Source of the DNA: UMGS1370 sp046957575 | GTDB lineage: Bacteria > Bacillota > Clostridia > Lachnospirales > Lachnospiraceae | Reading direction: 5' to 3' | Length of the DNA: 29,337 bases | Assembly: GCA_046957575.1 (NCBI GenBank) | Contig: JBKUOG010000032.1 | Span: 1-29,337, forward strand | Part shown: positions 22,846-29,337 of the stretch, in pieces | How the letters are laid out: each line of letters opens with the position of its first letter | Numbering within the stretch: position 1 is the first letter of the stretch | Made by a program: the position numbers and the translations under genes | Notes under the pieces: model-generated | What the model saw: only the letters and a program-made list of their open reading frames with translations | Databases searched by the model: none | Told to the model about the DNA's origin: nothing

Positions 22846-23754
22846 CTATGCCTTTTCTGACTTTTCAAAATGCATCTGCATCATCGTAAGCGCCGCAATT
22901 ACCAACAGAAGGACAACCGAGGCCGCAGATCCCATTCCATAATTCAAATCCTGATTAAATGTATTGTAAATAAAGATTCCCTGTGTCGTAGACGCACCGC
23001 TGGGGCCGCCGGATGCATACATATAGGGAGCATCCAGAAGCTGCATGGTTGTAATGACGCATATGATCAGCTGGATAAATACCATAAAGGAAATATTGGG
23101 CAGGATAATGTGGAAAATCCGTTTAAATCCGGTACATCCGTCCAGCGCCGCAGATTCCATAATGTCCGTAGAAACGCCCTGGATCGCCGACAGATACAAA
23201 AGTACCGTCAGACCGCCGCCCAAAACGCCCGGGAAAATGATACAGAATTTTACCAGGTTTGGATCACTGAGCCATGCCTGAGGCGCGCCGCCGAAAAACT
23301 TAACAATCTGATTGGCTACGCCGTAATCCGGATGCCAGATCCATTTCCATATAATTACGTTGACCGACGTAGGAATCAGGGCAGGCAGAATATAGAGCGT
23401 GGTCAGACATTTCTGCAGTTTTACCAGTTCATTCAGAAGCAGCGCCTGAATCAGTGGGATAAAGAAGCACATGCAAAGCTGAAGCATCAAAAAAACAAAG
23501 GTATTTTTCCAGGACTCCCAGTAAAACTGTGTTTTAAACATACTGATATAGTTGGCAAATCCTACAAACCGCCCCGGCGGGTTAATTGGATCGTATTTAA
23601 ATAAAGAGATATAAAAAGCATTTAAAATCGGGTAATATTTCAGCCATACCGTACACGCCATCGGAATAAACAGAATGCACCATGGTGTAATCTTTTTCCG
23701 GAAAAGGTATCCGCCAGGCTTTCCGACGCTCCTTACATTGTTCCTCGCTTTCAT
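22846..23754 (-). CDS. Carbohydrate ABC transporter permease (MalF/LplB/UgpA type)
   Basis: 302-residue membrane protein with six predicted helices and the EAA loop ESAALDGCTGFKRIFHIILP that docks the ATPase. Conserved CUT1 segments WCILFIPMACTVWLKYYPIL, PGRFVGFANYISMF and ALIPTSVNVIIWKWIWHPDYG are present. Length is normal. ATG 23754 has GGAGG 6 nt upstream. It is the first gene of the leftward operon and is divergent from the binding-protein gene at 24006, with which it forms one importer. Confidence 0.94.
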   Translation of the reverse strand: MKARNNVRSVGKPGGYLFRKKITPWCILFIPMACTVWLKYYPILNAFYISLFKYDPINPPGRFVGFANYISMFKTQFYWESWKNTFVFLMLQLCMCFFIPLIQALLLNELVKLQKCLTTLYILPALIPTSVNVIIWKWIWHPDYGVANQIVKFFGGAPQAWLSDPNLVKFCIIFPGVLGGGLTVLLYLSAIQGVSTDIMESAALDGCTGFKRIFHIILPNISFMVFIQLIICVITTMQLLDAPYMYASGGPSGASTTQGIFIYNTFNQDLNYGMGSAASVVLLLVIAALTMMQMHFEKSEKA

Positions 23755-23794
23755 TCTCGCACCTCCGCAGTTTATTTCTTTCAGTATAGAAAAT

Positions 23795-23823
23795 TTCTTC
23801 TGCCTGGAAAATGTTTCTATTTT
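23795..23823 (-). promoter_or_regulatory. Candidate promoter of the permease operon
   Basis: A TATACT -10-like hexamer occurs on the minus strand in the AT-rich stretch before the permease ribosome site, but the -35 (TTTTCC at 17 nt) is poor. A weak -35 would fit dependence on an AraC-type activator such as the response regulator at 27589. Coordinates are approximate. Confidence 0.35.
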
Positions 23824-23916
23824 ACTTTTGTGTCACTTTTTTTAACCATTTCAAATGTCAGGGAAAAGACCTTAAGATTTGTGACCTTTTTGCAGTTTTC
23901 CGTTAATTTTAGTTTA

Positions 23917-23945
23917 TTTCCATAACCTGTAAAATCTGTTATGAT
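23917..23945 (+). promoter_or_regulatory. Candidate promoter of the binding-protein gene
   Basis: TATGAT (23940-23945) has a poor -35 (TTTCCA, 23917-23922, 17-nt spacing). The good -10 with a weak -35 suggests activator control. The 251-bp divergent region otherwise shows AT-rich sequence with no clear palindrome. Confidence 0.45.
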
Positions 23946-24005
23946 AGTTCCATCAAGAGAATTCATGCAGGACATGAACCAATGGAGAAGGAGGATATCG
24001 ATATT

Positions 24006-25412
24006 ATGAAAAAAAGATTTGTTGCTGCATTGTTGTGTGCATCACTGACTGCAGGTGCACTTACAGGCTGCGGCGGTTCCAATGACACTCCTGCAGCAGA
24101 AACTACCAAGGCTCCTGAAGCTGCCGAAACTACTGCTGCTCCGGAAAGCGGTGCAGAGACCGAAGCAGGCACTGACGCATCTGCTGACAAAGAACCGGTT
24201 GAACTGACCTTATGGATGACAAGCCGTAACGAAGATGACTGGTCCTTATCTATGGAAGAAAAATTCCTGGAAGAGCATCCTTGGATTACCATTAATAAAG
24301 TCGTAAAAGAAGGCGACCCTGGCAACGAATTTTATCAGGGTGTTGCTTCCGGTACTGCTCCGGACCTTGTAAAATGTTCCTTTACCATGATGGACTCCTA
24401 TATGGCTTCCGGTATTTTAGAGCCATTAAATACCTATACCGATTCATGGGATGAGTGGAGCAGCTTTACAAAGGAATATGTAGATATGTTTACCAAGGAC
24501 GGCAATGTCTACGGTATTCCGGCGGCTGTAAACCCAATGCTGTTTGCTTACAACAAGGCCCTTTTTGCAGAAGCAGGACTGACCGAGCCGCCAAAGACCT
24601 GGGAGGAAGCCCTGGACATGGCGAAAAAGATTAACAATCCTGACAATCAGGTTTCCGGTTACGCAACCCTTGCTGCTGAGTGGACTGAATGGTTCTTCCA
24701 GTATTACGTATGGCAGGCAGGCGGCGACCTGACCAAGCAGAACGAAGACGGTACCGCTGAACTGACCTTTACGGATCCGGCAGTTATTGAAGCTGCAAAA
24801 TACTATCAGTCCTTAAAGAGCGCTGGCGTACTTCAGAGTGACTTAACCTTAAAGTTTGGTGATCTGACCAAAAACTTTGCACTGGGCAAAATCGGTATGA
24901 TGCCATTTGCTTCTGACTGGGTAGCAGATGCTGTTTCCAATGGCATGGATCCGGATGACCTTGGCCTGTGTCTGCCTCCTGTTGGTCCTTCCGGCAAACA
25001 TGCAACTGCAATTGCAGGCGAGTGCTATGTTATCAATGCAAAGACCGATCAGGCAAAAAAAGACGCTGCATGGGAGTACATCTCCTTCTACACCAGCCAC
25101 GACTACCTGGCTTCCTATTATGAGAACCTGGCAACTAAGGGCGCAACCAGTCCGGTTATTATTCCCAGAGACGATATGACCGTTACGGATTTCTATGAGT
25201 TCCCGGCAGAATACAAAGATGTACTGGAATCTGCAAAGGAAATCGGACGTCTGGAGTTCTACGGAAAGTCCAACTTCGGAACTTATGTGGACCGCGCAGT
25301 TCAGAAGATTTTAACTGACCCTAACGCAGATCCGGAAACCGAATTTGCCGAGGCTCAGAAACTTTGCGAAGAGGAAGCTCTTGCAGCTTTTAACGAGGCA
25401 AATAAGAAATAA
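24006..25412 (+). CDS. Extracellular solute-binding lipoprotein of the carbohydrate ABC importer
   Basis: 468-residue family 1 (SBP_bac_1) sugar-binding protein. The start is ATG 24006 (MKKRFVAALLCASLTAGALTG, then Cys22 at lipobox LTGC), with AAGGAGG about 11 nt upstream; the ATG at 23982 would place the ribosome site inside the gene. A short Ala/Thr/Glu linker follows the lipid anchor. The mature part has the family pattern ELTLWMTSRNEDDWSLSMEE, EGDPGNEFYQGVASGTAPDLV, NVYGIPAAVNPMLFAYNKAL and GKIGMMPFASDW. Ligand is unknown. It is divergent from the two permease genes and is followed by its own terminator, then by the kinase gene. Confidence 0.95.
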   Translation: MKKRFVAALLCASLTAGALTGCGGSNDTPAAETTKAPEAAETTAAPESGAETEAGTDASADKEPVELTLWMTSRNEDDWSLSMEEKFLEEHPWITINKVVKEGDPGNEFYQGVASGTAPDLVKCSFTMMDSYMASGILEPLNTYTDSWDEWSSFTKEYVDMFTKDGNVYGIPAAVNPMLFAYNKALFAEAGLTEPPKTWEEALDMAKKINNPDNQVSGYATLAAEWTEWFFQYYVWQAGGDLTKQNEDGTAELTFTDPAVIEAAKYYQSLKSAGVLQSDLTLKFGDLTKNFALGKIGMMPFASDWVADAVSNGMDPDDLGLCLPPVGPSGKHATAIAGECYVINAKTDQAKKDAAWEYISFYTSHDYLASYYENLATKGATSPVIIPRDDMTVTDFYEFPAEYKDVLESAKEIGRLEFYGKSNFGTYVDRAVQKILTDPNADPETEFAEAQKLCEEEALAAFNEANKK

Positions 25413-25434
25413 TTTCCTTTTTGAATCTGTCATC

Positions 25435-25469
25435 AAACAGTGTGGGATCATCTCTCCCGCACTGTTTTT
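25435..25469 (+). terminator. Rho-independent terminator after the binding-protein gene
   Basis: A 13-bp stem with one G-U pair, AAACAGTGTGGGA (25435-25447) with TCCCGCACTGTTT (25455-25467), a 7-nt loop, and a T run to 25469. It separates the binding-protein transcript from the kinase-regulator pair. Confidence 0.88.
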
Positions 25470-25488
25470 ATGTGCTTTTTTATAAAAT

Positions 25489-25593
25489 CATGGTATAATA
25501 GGAACACTTGACGAGGTATTTCACGAGTCTAGTGAGAATAGATACCTGTCCTCTTAGCGAGGTCTTGTCGAGCTTAGCGGACATGGTATAATA
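25489..25593 (+). repeat. Direct repeat of a -10 region around a structured 81-bp segment
   Basis: CATGGTATAATA occurs at 25489-25500 and again at 25582-25593, a 93-bp period. The segment between holds two hairpins (GGTAT...ATACC at about 25514-25545, and TGTCC...GGACA at about 25547-25582) and a short direct repeat CTTGACGAG/CTTGTCGAG (25507 and 25564). It could be a small insertion with a long target duplication, or a tandem promoter. Confidence 0.6.
25565..25592 (+). promoter_or_regulatory. Promoter of the kinase/response regulator pair
   Basis: TTGTCG (25565-25570), 16 nt, TATAAT (25587-25592). Transcription would start near 25599, leaving a leader of about 25 nt before ATG 25623. The duplicate TATAAT at 25494-25499 has no comparable -35. 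Confidence 0.6.
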
Positions 25594-25622
25594 TAAGAAA
25601 AAAAACGTACAGGAGGCTGCCA

Positions 25623-27587
25623 ATGCATACATTCCATTTTCTTTCCAAACTACGACACTCCGTTAATTCGTGCATTACCAGGCAGCTCCGCAGAGTTGGC
25701 ATCTTCTGGCGTCTGAATCTTTCCTTTCTGCTCCTGCTGCTGATTTCTTCCCTTTTTCTGACCTTCTTTTCCTTTCATCAGTATTCCACTGAAATCAACT
25801 TAAATCTGGATCGCTATGTTTCTCTTCTCGTTCAGAACGTCCAGCTTAAAGTTGACGACACCATGTCTGCTTATGAGGATATTGCTCTTTGCTTTTACGA
25901 TGATGCAGACGTTCTTGCCGCTGTTTCGGAAAATGCCCGAATCGGCAGGCCGGAAAATGAATCCGAGGCGGAACAGGTTGAAAAGAATACTTACATAATT
26001 GAACACCAGCTCTACACCTTAAGCCAGAGCCGCAGATATATTGAAAATGTCCAGTTTGTCACTCCGGATCGGCAGTACCGCATGGTAGAAGAAAACGGTT
26101 TTGCACGCAGCGGACTTATACGGGATTTGGACAGCTTCTACCACAGCGACTTTTATCTCCTTCCTCAGAAGCAAAATGGGTATCCGGTATGGATGGACGA
26201 CATTTCCCAGACCCATACGTTTTTCCGCAACGACCAGTCTGTCTATGGCATTGGCAATATCATTACCCTGGGAGTTGCAGTTTACGAGCCTGCAGCCCGC
26301 AATTTTCTCGGTGTCCTGCTGTTCAATATTGATTTAAATGCCTTTTCCAATTCCATTGAAGGATATGATGCTTATAAAGACGGCAACACGTTTCTAATTG
26401 GAAAAGACGGTGTACTGACATGGTTTGACCCAAGTCTGTCTGCACCATCGTTTCCGGAGACTCCGGAACTTTATGCCCATATGCTGGAGACCAAAAGCGG
26501 CATTCTGCGGACGGACATGAACAGAAGGAACCTGCTTTTAGCCTATCAGCAGATTCCCGGCTCCCAGATTTTTGCGACCTATATTGCCGATTTGGACGTA
26601 CTTCTGGCCAATGCGTACCACATCCGCGACCTGTGTATCCTTGTTTTAGTCTGTGTGGTTATTGCGACGTTTGTCCTCTCCCACTACGTAACCCGCAGTA
26701 TTTCCGTTCCCATCCGAAGTCTGGTACGGGTTATGAGCAAAACGGCAGACGGAAGATGGACAGTGCGCTATGAAAATTCAGGAAATGATGAGATTACCAC
26801 CCTGGGCGACCAGTTTAATGACATGGCAGAAAAGACCAATCAACTGATTGAACAGGTCTACCTTTCTGAGATTAAGCGGCAGCGGGCGCAGCTTAGTTGG
26901 AAAAATGCCCAGCTGGACGCTATGCTGATGCAGATTAATCCTCATTTCCTTTATAACACCCTGGATATTATCCGCTGGGAAGCCATGTATGAAGCCAACG
27001 GAGAAAGCCCTGTTACCCAGATGATTGAAAAGTTCAGCCGGCTCTGCCGTATGGGCATGAAAACCAACAGCAACACCATTCCGCTTTCTGAGGGAATTGA
27101 ACACGCAGTCACTTATCTGGATGTTATCAATTTCCGCCACAGCGACAAAATTCAGCTGGATTTAAACACTCAGGCCGGAACCGAATCCTTATATATTCCT
27201 CAGTTTATGCTTCAGCCACTGATGGAAAACGCAGTCACACACGCGTTCGGAGACGCCAGCCGCGGCTGCCGGATTATGCTCTGCTCCCATTTAAATGGAG
27301 ATCGGCTTCTGATTACACTGGAAGACAACGGACGCGGTATGACGCCCGAAGAACTTGACGCGTTAAATTCCTCTTTGGGGAATGAGGATTCGTCTGACAA
27401 GGGCATTGGAATCCGCAACGTCCATCAGCGGATCCGGCTTTTCTACGGAGATTCTTATGGCCTTCACATTACAAGCATTCCGGGCGAAGGTACAACCATT
27501 ACGATTACTCTCCCGATTCGGACAATATCTGAAAATATGACAAATCTGCAGCCGGAAAATATGACAAACGTACAGGAGGTTGAATAA
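25623..27587 (+). CDS. YesM-type sensor histidine kinase
   Basis: 654-residue membrane kinase of the family that senses extracellular sugars or binding proteins. Order: cytoplasmic N-terminus; helix about 33-52; large extracellular sensor domain about 53-335 (dCache-like); helix about 336-355; HAMP about 355-410; His_kinase domain with the phosphorylated H441 in QINPHFLYNTLD; ATPase domain with N box QPLMENAVTHAF (531-542), DNGRGM (568-573) and GIGIRNV (594-600). All key residues are present. ATG 25623 has AGGAGG 6 nt upstream. The C-terminus carries an 8-residue duplication (ENMTNLQPENMTNVQ). The response regulator gene starts 1 bp after the stop. Likely input is the sugar handled by the neighbouring transporter. 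Confidence 0.95.
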   Translation: MHTFHFLSKLRHSVNSCITRQLRRVGIFWRLNLSFLLLLLISSLFLTFFSFHQYSTEINLNLDRYVSLLVQNVQLKVDDTMSAYEDIALCFYDDADVLAAVSENARIGRPENESEAEQVEKNTYIIEHQLYTLSQSRRYIENVQFVTPDRQYRMVEENGFARSGLIRDLDSFYHSDFYLLPQKQNGYPVWMDDISQTHTFFRNDQSVYGIGNIITLGVAVYEPAARNFLGVLLFNIDLNAFSNSIEGYDAYKDGNTFLIGKDGVLTWFDPSLSAPSFPETPELYAHMLETKSGILRTDMNRRNLLLAYQQIPGSQIFATYIADLDVLLANAYHIRDLCILVLVCVVIATFVLSHYVTRSISVPIRSLVRVMSKTADGRWTVRYENSGNDEITTLGDQFNDMAEKTNQLIEQVYLSEIKRQRAQLSWKNAQLDAMLMQINPHFLYNTLDIIRWEAMYEANGESPVTQMIEKFSRLCRMGMKTNSNTIPLSEGIEHAVTYLDVINFRHSDKIQLDLNTQAGTESLYIPQFMLQPLMENAVTHAFGDASRGCRIMLCSHLNGDRLLITLEDNGRGMTPEELDALNSSLGNEDSSDKGIGIRNVHQRIRLFYGDSYGLHITSIPGEGTTITITLPIRTISENMTNLQPENMTNVQEVE

Positions 27588-27588
27588 T

Positions 27589-29115
27589 ATGAGCTACCAG
27601 GTTTTAATTGTAGATGACGAGGAAATTGTCTGCCGCGGACTGTCCCAATTTGTCAAATGGGCGGAACATGGTTTTGAAGTCGCCGGTATTGCCCATTCTG
27701 CTGATGACGCGCTGACTCTGGCAGAAAAACTTCCGATTGACGTTGTGTTTATGGACATCCGGATGCCTGGCAAAAGCGGTCTGGAATTGTTAAAGATCCT
27801 GCATCTGGAAGCTCCTGCTGTGAAATGCGTGATTTTAAGCGGATTTGCCGATTTTTCCTATGCACAGGAAGCCCTTCGCTTCGGTGCTGCAGATTATCTG
27901 ACAAAACCGGTCAATCTCGGAGAGGTGGAAGCCCTGCTGGACCGCCTGCGCACAGAATTTGAAGAGCGCCAGGAGGAATCCCAAATTCACACCCACCGTC
28001 TCAACGCCCTGCTTCTTTCTGCTGCAAAGGGTTATGCAGACACAGATGTCAGCCAGTATAATCTTCCGGTTCTGGACCGCTGGTATGGCCTTTCCATGTC
28101 TTTATCAGACCGGGAACTGTCTGAACGGGAGATTGCATACAAAAAGGAACAGATGACGTTTCGGATCTCTTCAATTCTGCCCTCTGCCATTATCTTAAGC
28201 GACGATGTATTTTCGCTGTTCTGCATTCTTCCCTGCAGTTCAGATGCAGAATTTGATTCTTTTCTTGCAATCTTAGAACAGCTTGGCACAGAATTTTACG
28301 CATGGGGTTTTGGCGCCAGCAAACCCAGAGACGGACTTGGAGAAATACATACTGCTTACGAGGAAGCTGCCAGGGCCCTGCGGTACCGCCGCGCAGGAAT
28401 CAAAGATCGGGTCATTCTCTATCAGAATATTGAGACTCTTTTCTCTCAATCAGCTTCCTCTATGACGGAATCCCTTTCTTCACTTTTATGTCTTCTGACG
28501 GATCCGGTTACCAGAAATGACTCCATCCAGCAGCTTTCTGAAATTCTCTCTTCGCTCCTGGAGCAGAATCTGACACTGGCGCAGTACCAGACAGTCTGCA
28601 TTCGGTTTCTGGTGGAGTTAAACAGCTATCTGCAGGAACAGAATTTTTCCAGAGAGGATTTACACATCCAGCTGAATGACACGTTAAGCCGGCTTTTGCT
28701 CTGCAGTGATTATGCGAGCAGCGCTGCCTGCATGACAAACTACCTGCAGCGGCTGATTTCTCTCTTGAACCGGTTTGATGAACAGCAGTTAGGAAAGGGC
28801 GTAATCCGGGAAGTTCAGCTTTATATCCGCCAGCATTACAGTGAAAACATTACCTTAAATTCCCTGGCCGAGCGTTTTTTCCTCCATCCCAATTATTTAA
28901 GCCGTCTTTTCAAGGAAAAGACAGGGAAAAACTTTGTGGAGTATCTGACAGAAGTACGTATTGAAAATGTAAAGGAGCTTTTGAGAAATTCTGACTTAAA
29001 AATCGTGGAAATCTGCACCTTGACCGGATATGATAATCCGCGGTATTTCAGCAAGGTTTTTAAACAGGCTACTGGTATGACCCCGCGGGAATACAGGGAG
29101 TATACTGGATCATAA
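27589..29115 (+). CDS. AraC-type response regulator (YesN family)
   Basis: 508-residue partner of the kinase. The receiver domain (about 1-125) has the acidic pair D9-D10, phospho-acceptor D56 in MDIRMPG, S84 and K106 in LTKP. A variable middle (about 130-395) follows, then two AraC helix-turn-helix motifs (about 405-505: ITLNSLAERFFLHPNYLSRL and LKIVEICTLTGYDNPRYFSK). ATG 27589 is chosen because AGGAGG lies 9 nt upstream; a TTG three codons earlier is possible but overlaps the kinase stop. It probably activates the divergent transporter promoters at 23755-24005, whose -35 hexamers are weak. Confidence 0.95.
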   Translation: MSYQVLIVDDEEIVCRGLSQFVKWAEHGFEVAGIAHSADDALTLAEKLPIDVVFMDIRMPGKSGLELLKILHLEAPAVKCVILSGFADFSYAQEALRFGAADYLTKPVNLGEVEALLDRLRTEFEERQEESQIHTHRLNALLLSAAKGYADTDVSQYNLPVLDRWYGLSMSLSDRELSEREIAYKKEQMTFRISSILPSAIILSDDVFSLFCILPCSSDAEFDSFLAILEQLGTEFYAWGFGASKPRDGLGEIHTAYEEAARALRYRRAGIKDRVILYQNIETLFSQSASSMTESLSSLLCLLTDPVTRNDSIQQLSEILSSLLEQNLTLAQYQTVCIRFLVELNSYLQEQNFSREDLHIQLNDTLSRLLLCSDYASSAACMTNYLQRLISLLNRFDEQQLGKGVIREVQLYIRQHYSENITLNSLAERFFLHPNYLSRLFKEKTGKNFVEYLTEVRIENVKELLRNSDLKIVEICTLTGYDNPRYFSKVFKQATGMTPREYREYTGS

Positions 29116-29203
29116 ATTCTGGTACTGTACATGGCATGAATTTTGGCACTTTTCTAATTTGCCCTCATATCCTGTCAGTAAGACCTGTTGAAAGGCTTTT
29201 TCT

Positions 29204-29337
29204 ATGTCCCCATCTGTTACTCCAAGACTTACTTTTTCAGAACTTTTAAGAAGGAATCAGCCCCAGGCTGCGGCCTGGGTTACCGGAGCGTGTGAAGAAA
29301 AGTCTGTAATTAAGATCTTCTATGATAATGATTGGGG
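29204..29337 (+). CDS. Possible start of an unidentified gene, cut by the window edge
   Basis: An ATG at 29204 with AAAGG 8 nt upstream opens a frame that stays open for 44 codons to the end of the window: MSPSVTPRLTFSELLRRNQP, then QAAAWVTGACEEKSVIKIF and YDNDWG. The composition is plausible for a cytoplasmic protein, but I recognise no family and the frame is too short to be sure. The 88 bp between the response regulator stop and this ATG show no clear terminator or promoter. Confidence 0.35.
   Translation, partial: MSPSVTPRLTFSELLRRNQPQAAAWVTGACEEKSVIKIFYDNDW

Noticed and set aside
23805..23822. cre or LacI-like site (GGAAAATGTTTC) in the divergent transporter region
   Set aside because: It matches only one half of the palindrome seen upstream of tctC and lacks dyad symmetry.
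23982..24005. Upstream ATG start for the binding-protein gene
   Set aside because: It would place the AAGGAGG ribosome site within the coding sequence and put charged residues before the lipoprotein signal.
29263..29280. CCCAGGC/GCCTGGG hairpin after the response regulator as a terminator
   Set aside because: It has no T run and lies inside a frame that is open to the window edge, about 150 bp after the stop codon.

Overview
The window looks like a chromosome segment of an anaerobic, gut-type Clostridia, most probably Lachnospiraceae. This is inferred from gene content and style: AGGAGG-type ribosome sites, a clostridial F1Fo ATP synthase operon with a sodium-type c subunit, a YesMN-type two-component pair beside a carbohydrate ABC transporter, a BirA-boxed bioY, and a secreted CAP protein with tryptophan-rich wall-binding repeats. 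No species call is possible from the sequence alone.

Layout. (1) 1-701: 3' end of a repeat protein with a 72-residue (216 bp) tandem repeat, closed by a strong two-way hairpin. (2) 715-1926, minus: secreted wall-binding CAP protein. (3) 2113-9388, minus: complete ATP synthase operon in the order atpZ-like, atpI, B, E, F, H, A, G, D, C, with a recognisable promoter (9434-9462) and terminator (2047-2092). (4) 9694-16218, minus: tripartite tricarboxylate transporter operon (tctC, tctB, tctA) ending in a PHP-like/DUF3604-type metallohydrolase. Upstream lie a LacI-family regulator and a UPF0340 (YwlG) protein. The tctC promoter is a perfect TTGACA-17-TATAAT flanked by two LacI-type palindromes. 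(5) 16445-17109, minus: bioY with a BirA operator over its promoter. (6) 17325-19160, minus: secreted 5'-nucleotidase with a LysM domain inserted between its two catalytic-family domains. (7) 19651-29115: a carbohydrate locus. Two permeases and a GH110-like beta-helix glycosidase run leftward; a solute-binding lipoprotein, a YesM-type kinase and an AraC-type response regulator run rightward. (8) 29204-end: possible start of another gene.

How it fits together. The two transport systems each have their own regulator: LacI for the Tct system, and a membrane kinase plus AraC response regulator for the sugar ABC system. In each case a putative catabolic enzyme without a signal peptide follows the transporter genes, which suggests import followed by cytoplasmic breakdown. 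The substrates cannot be read from the sequence.

The least ordinary non-coding content is a family of small inverted-repeat elements. Two 151-bp MITE-like copies (9481-9631 and 19273-19423, opposite orientation) have about 18-bp terminal inverted repeats and 8-bp target duplications. Each sits just upstream of a promoter. A 47-bp probable deletion derivative lies between atpD and atpG. Other non-coding points of interest are a hairpin-rich leader before the YwlG gene and a 93-bp repeat that duplicates the -10 region before the kinase gene.
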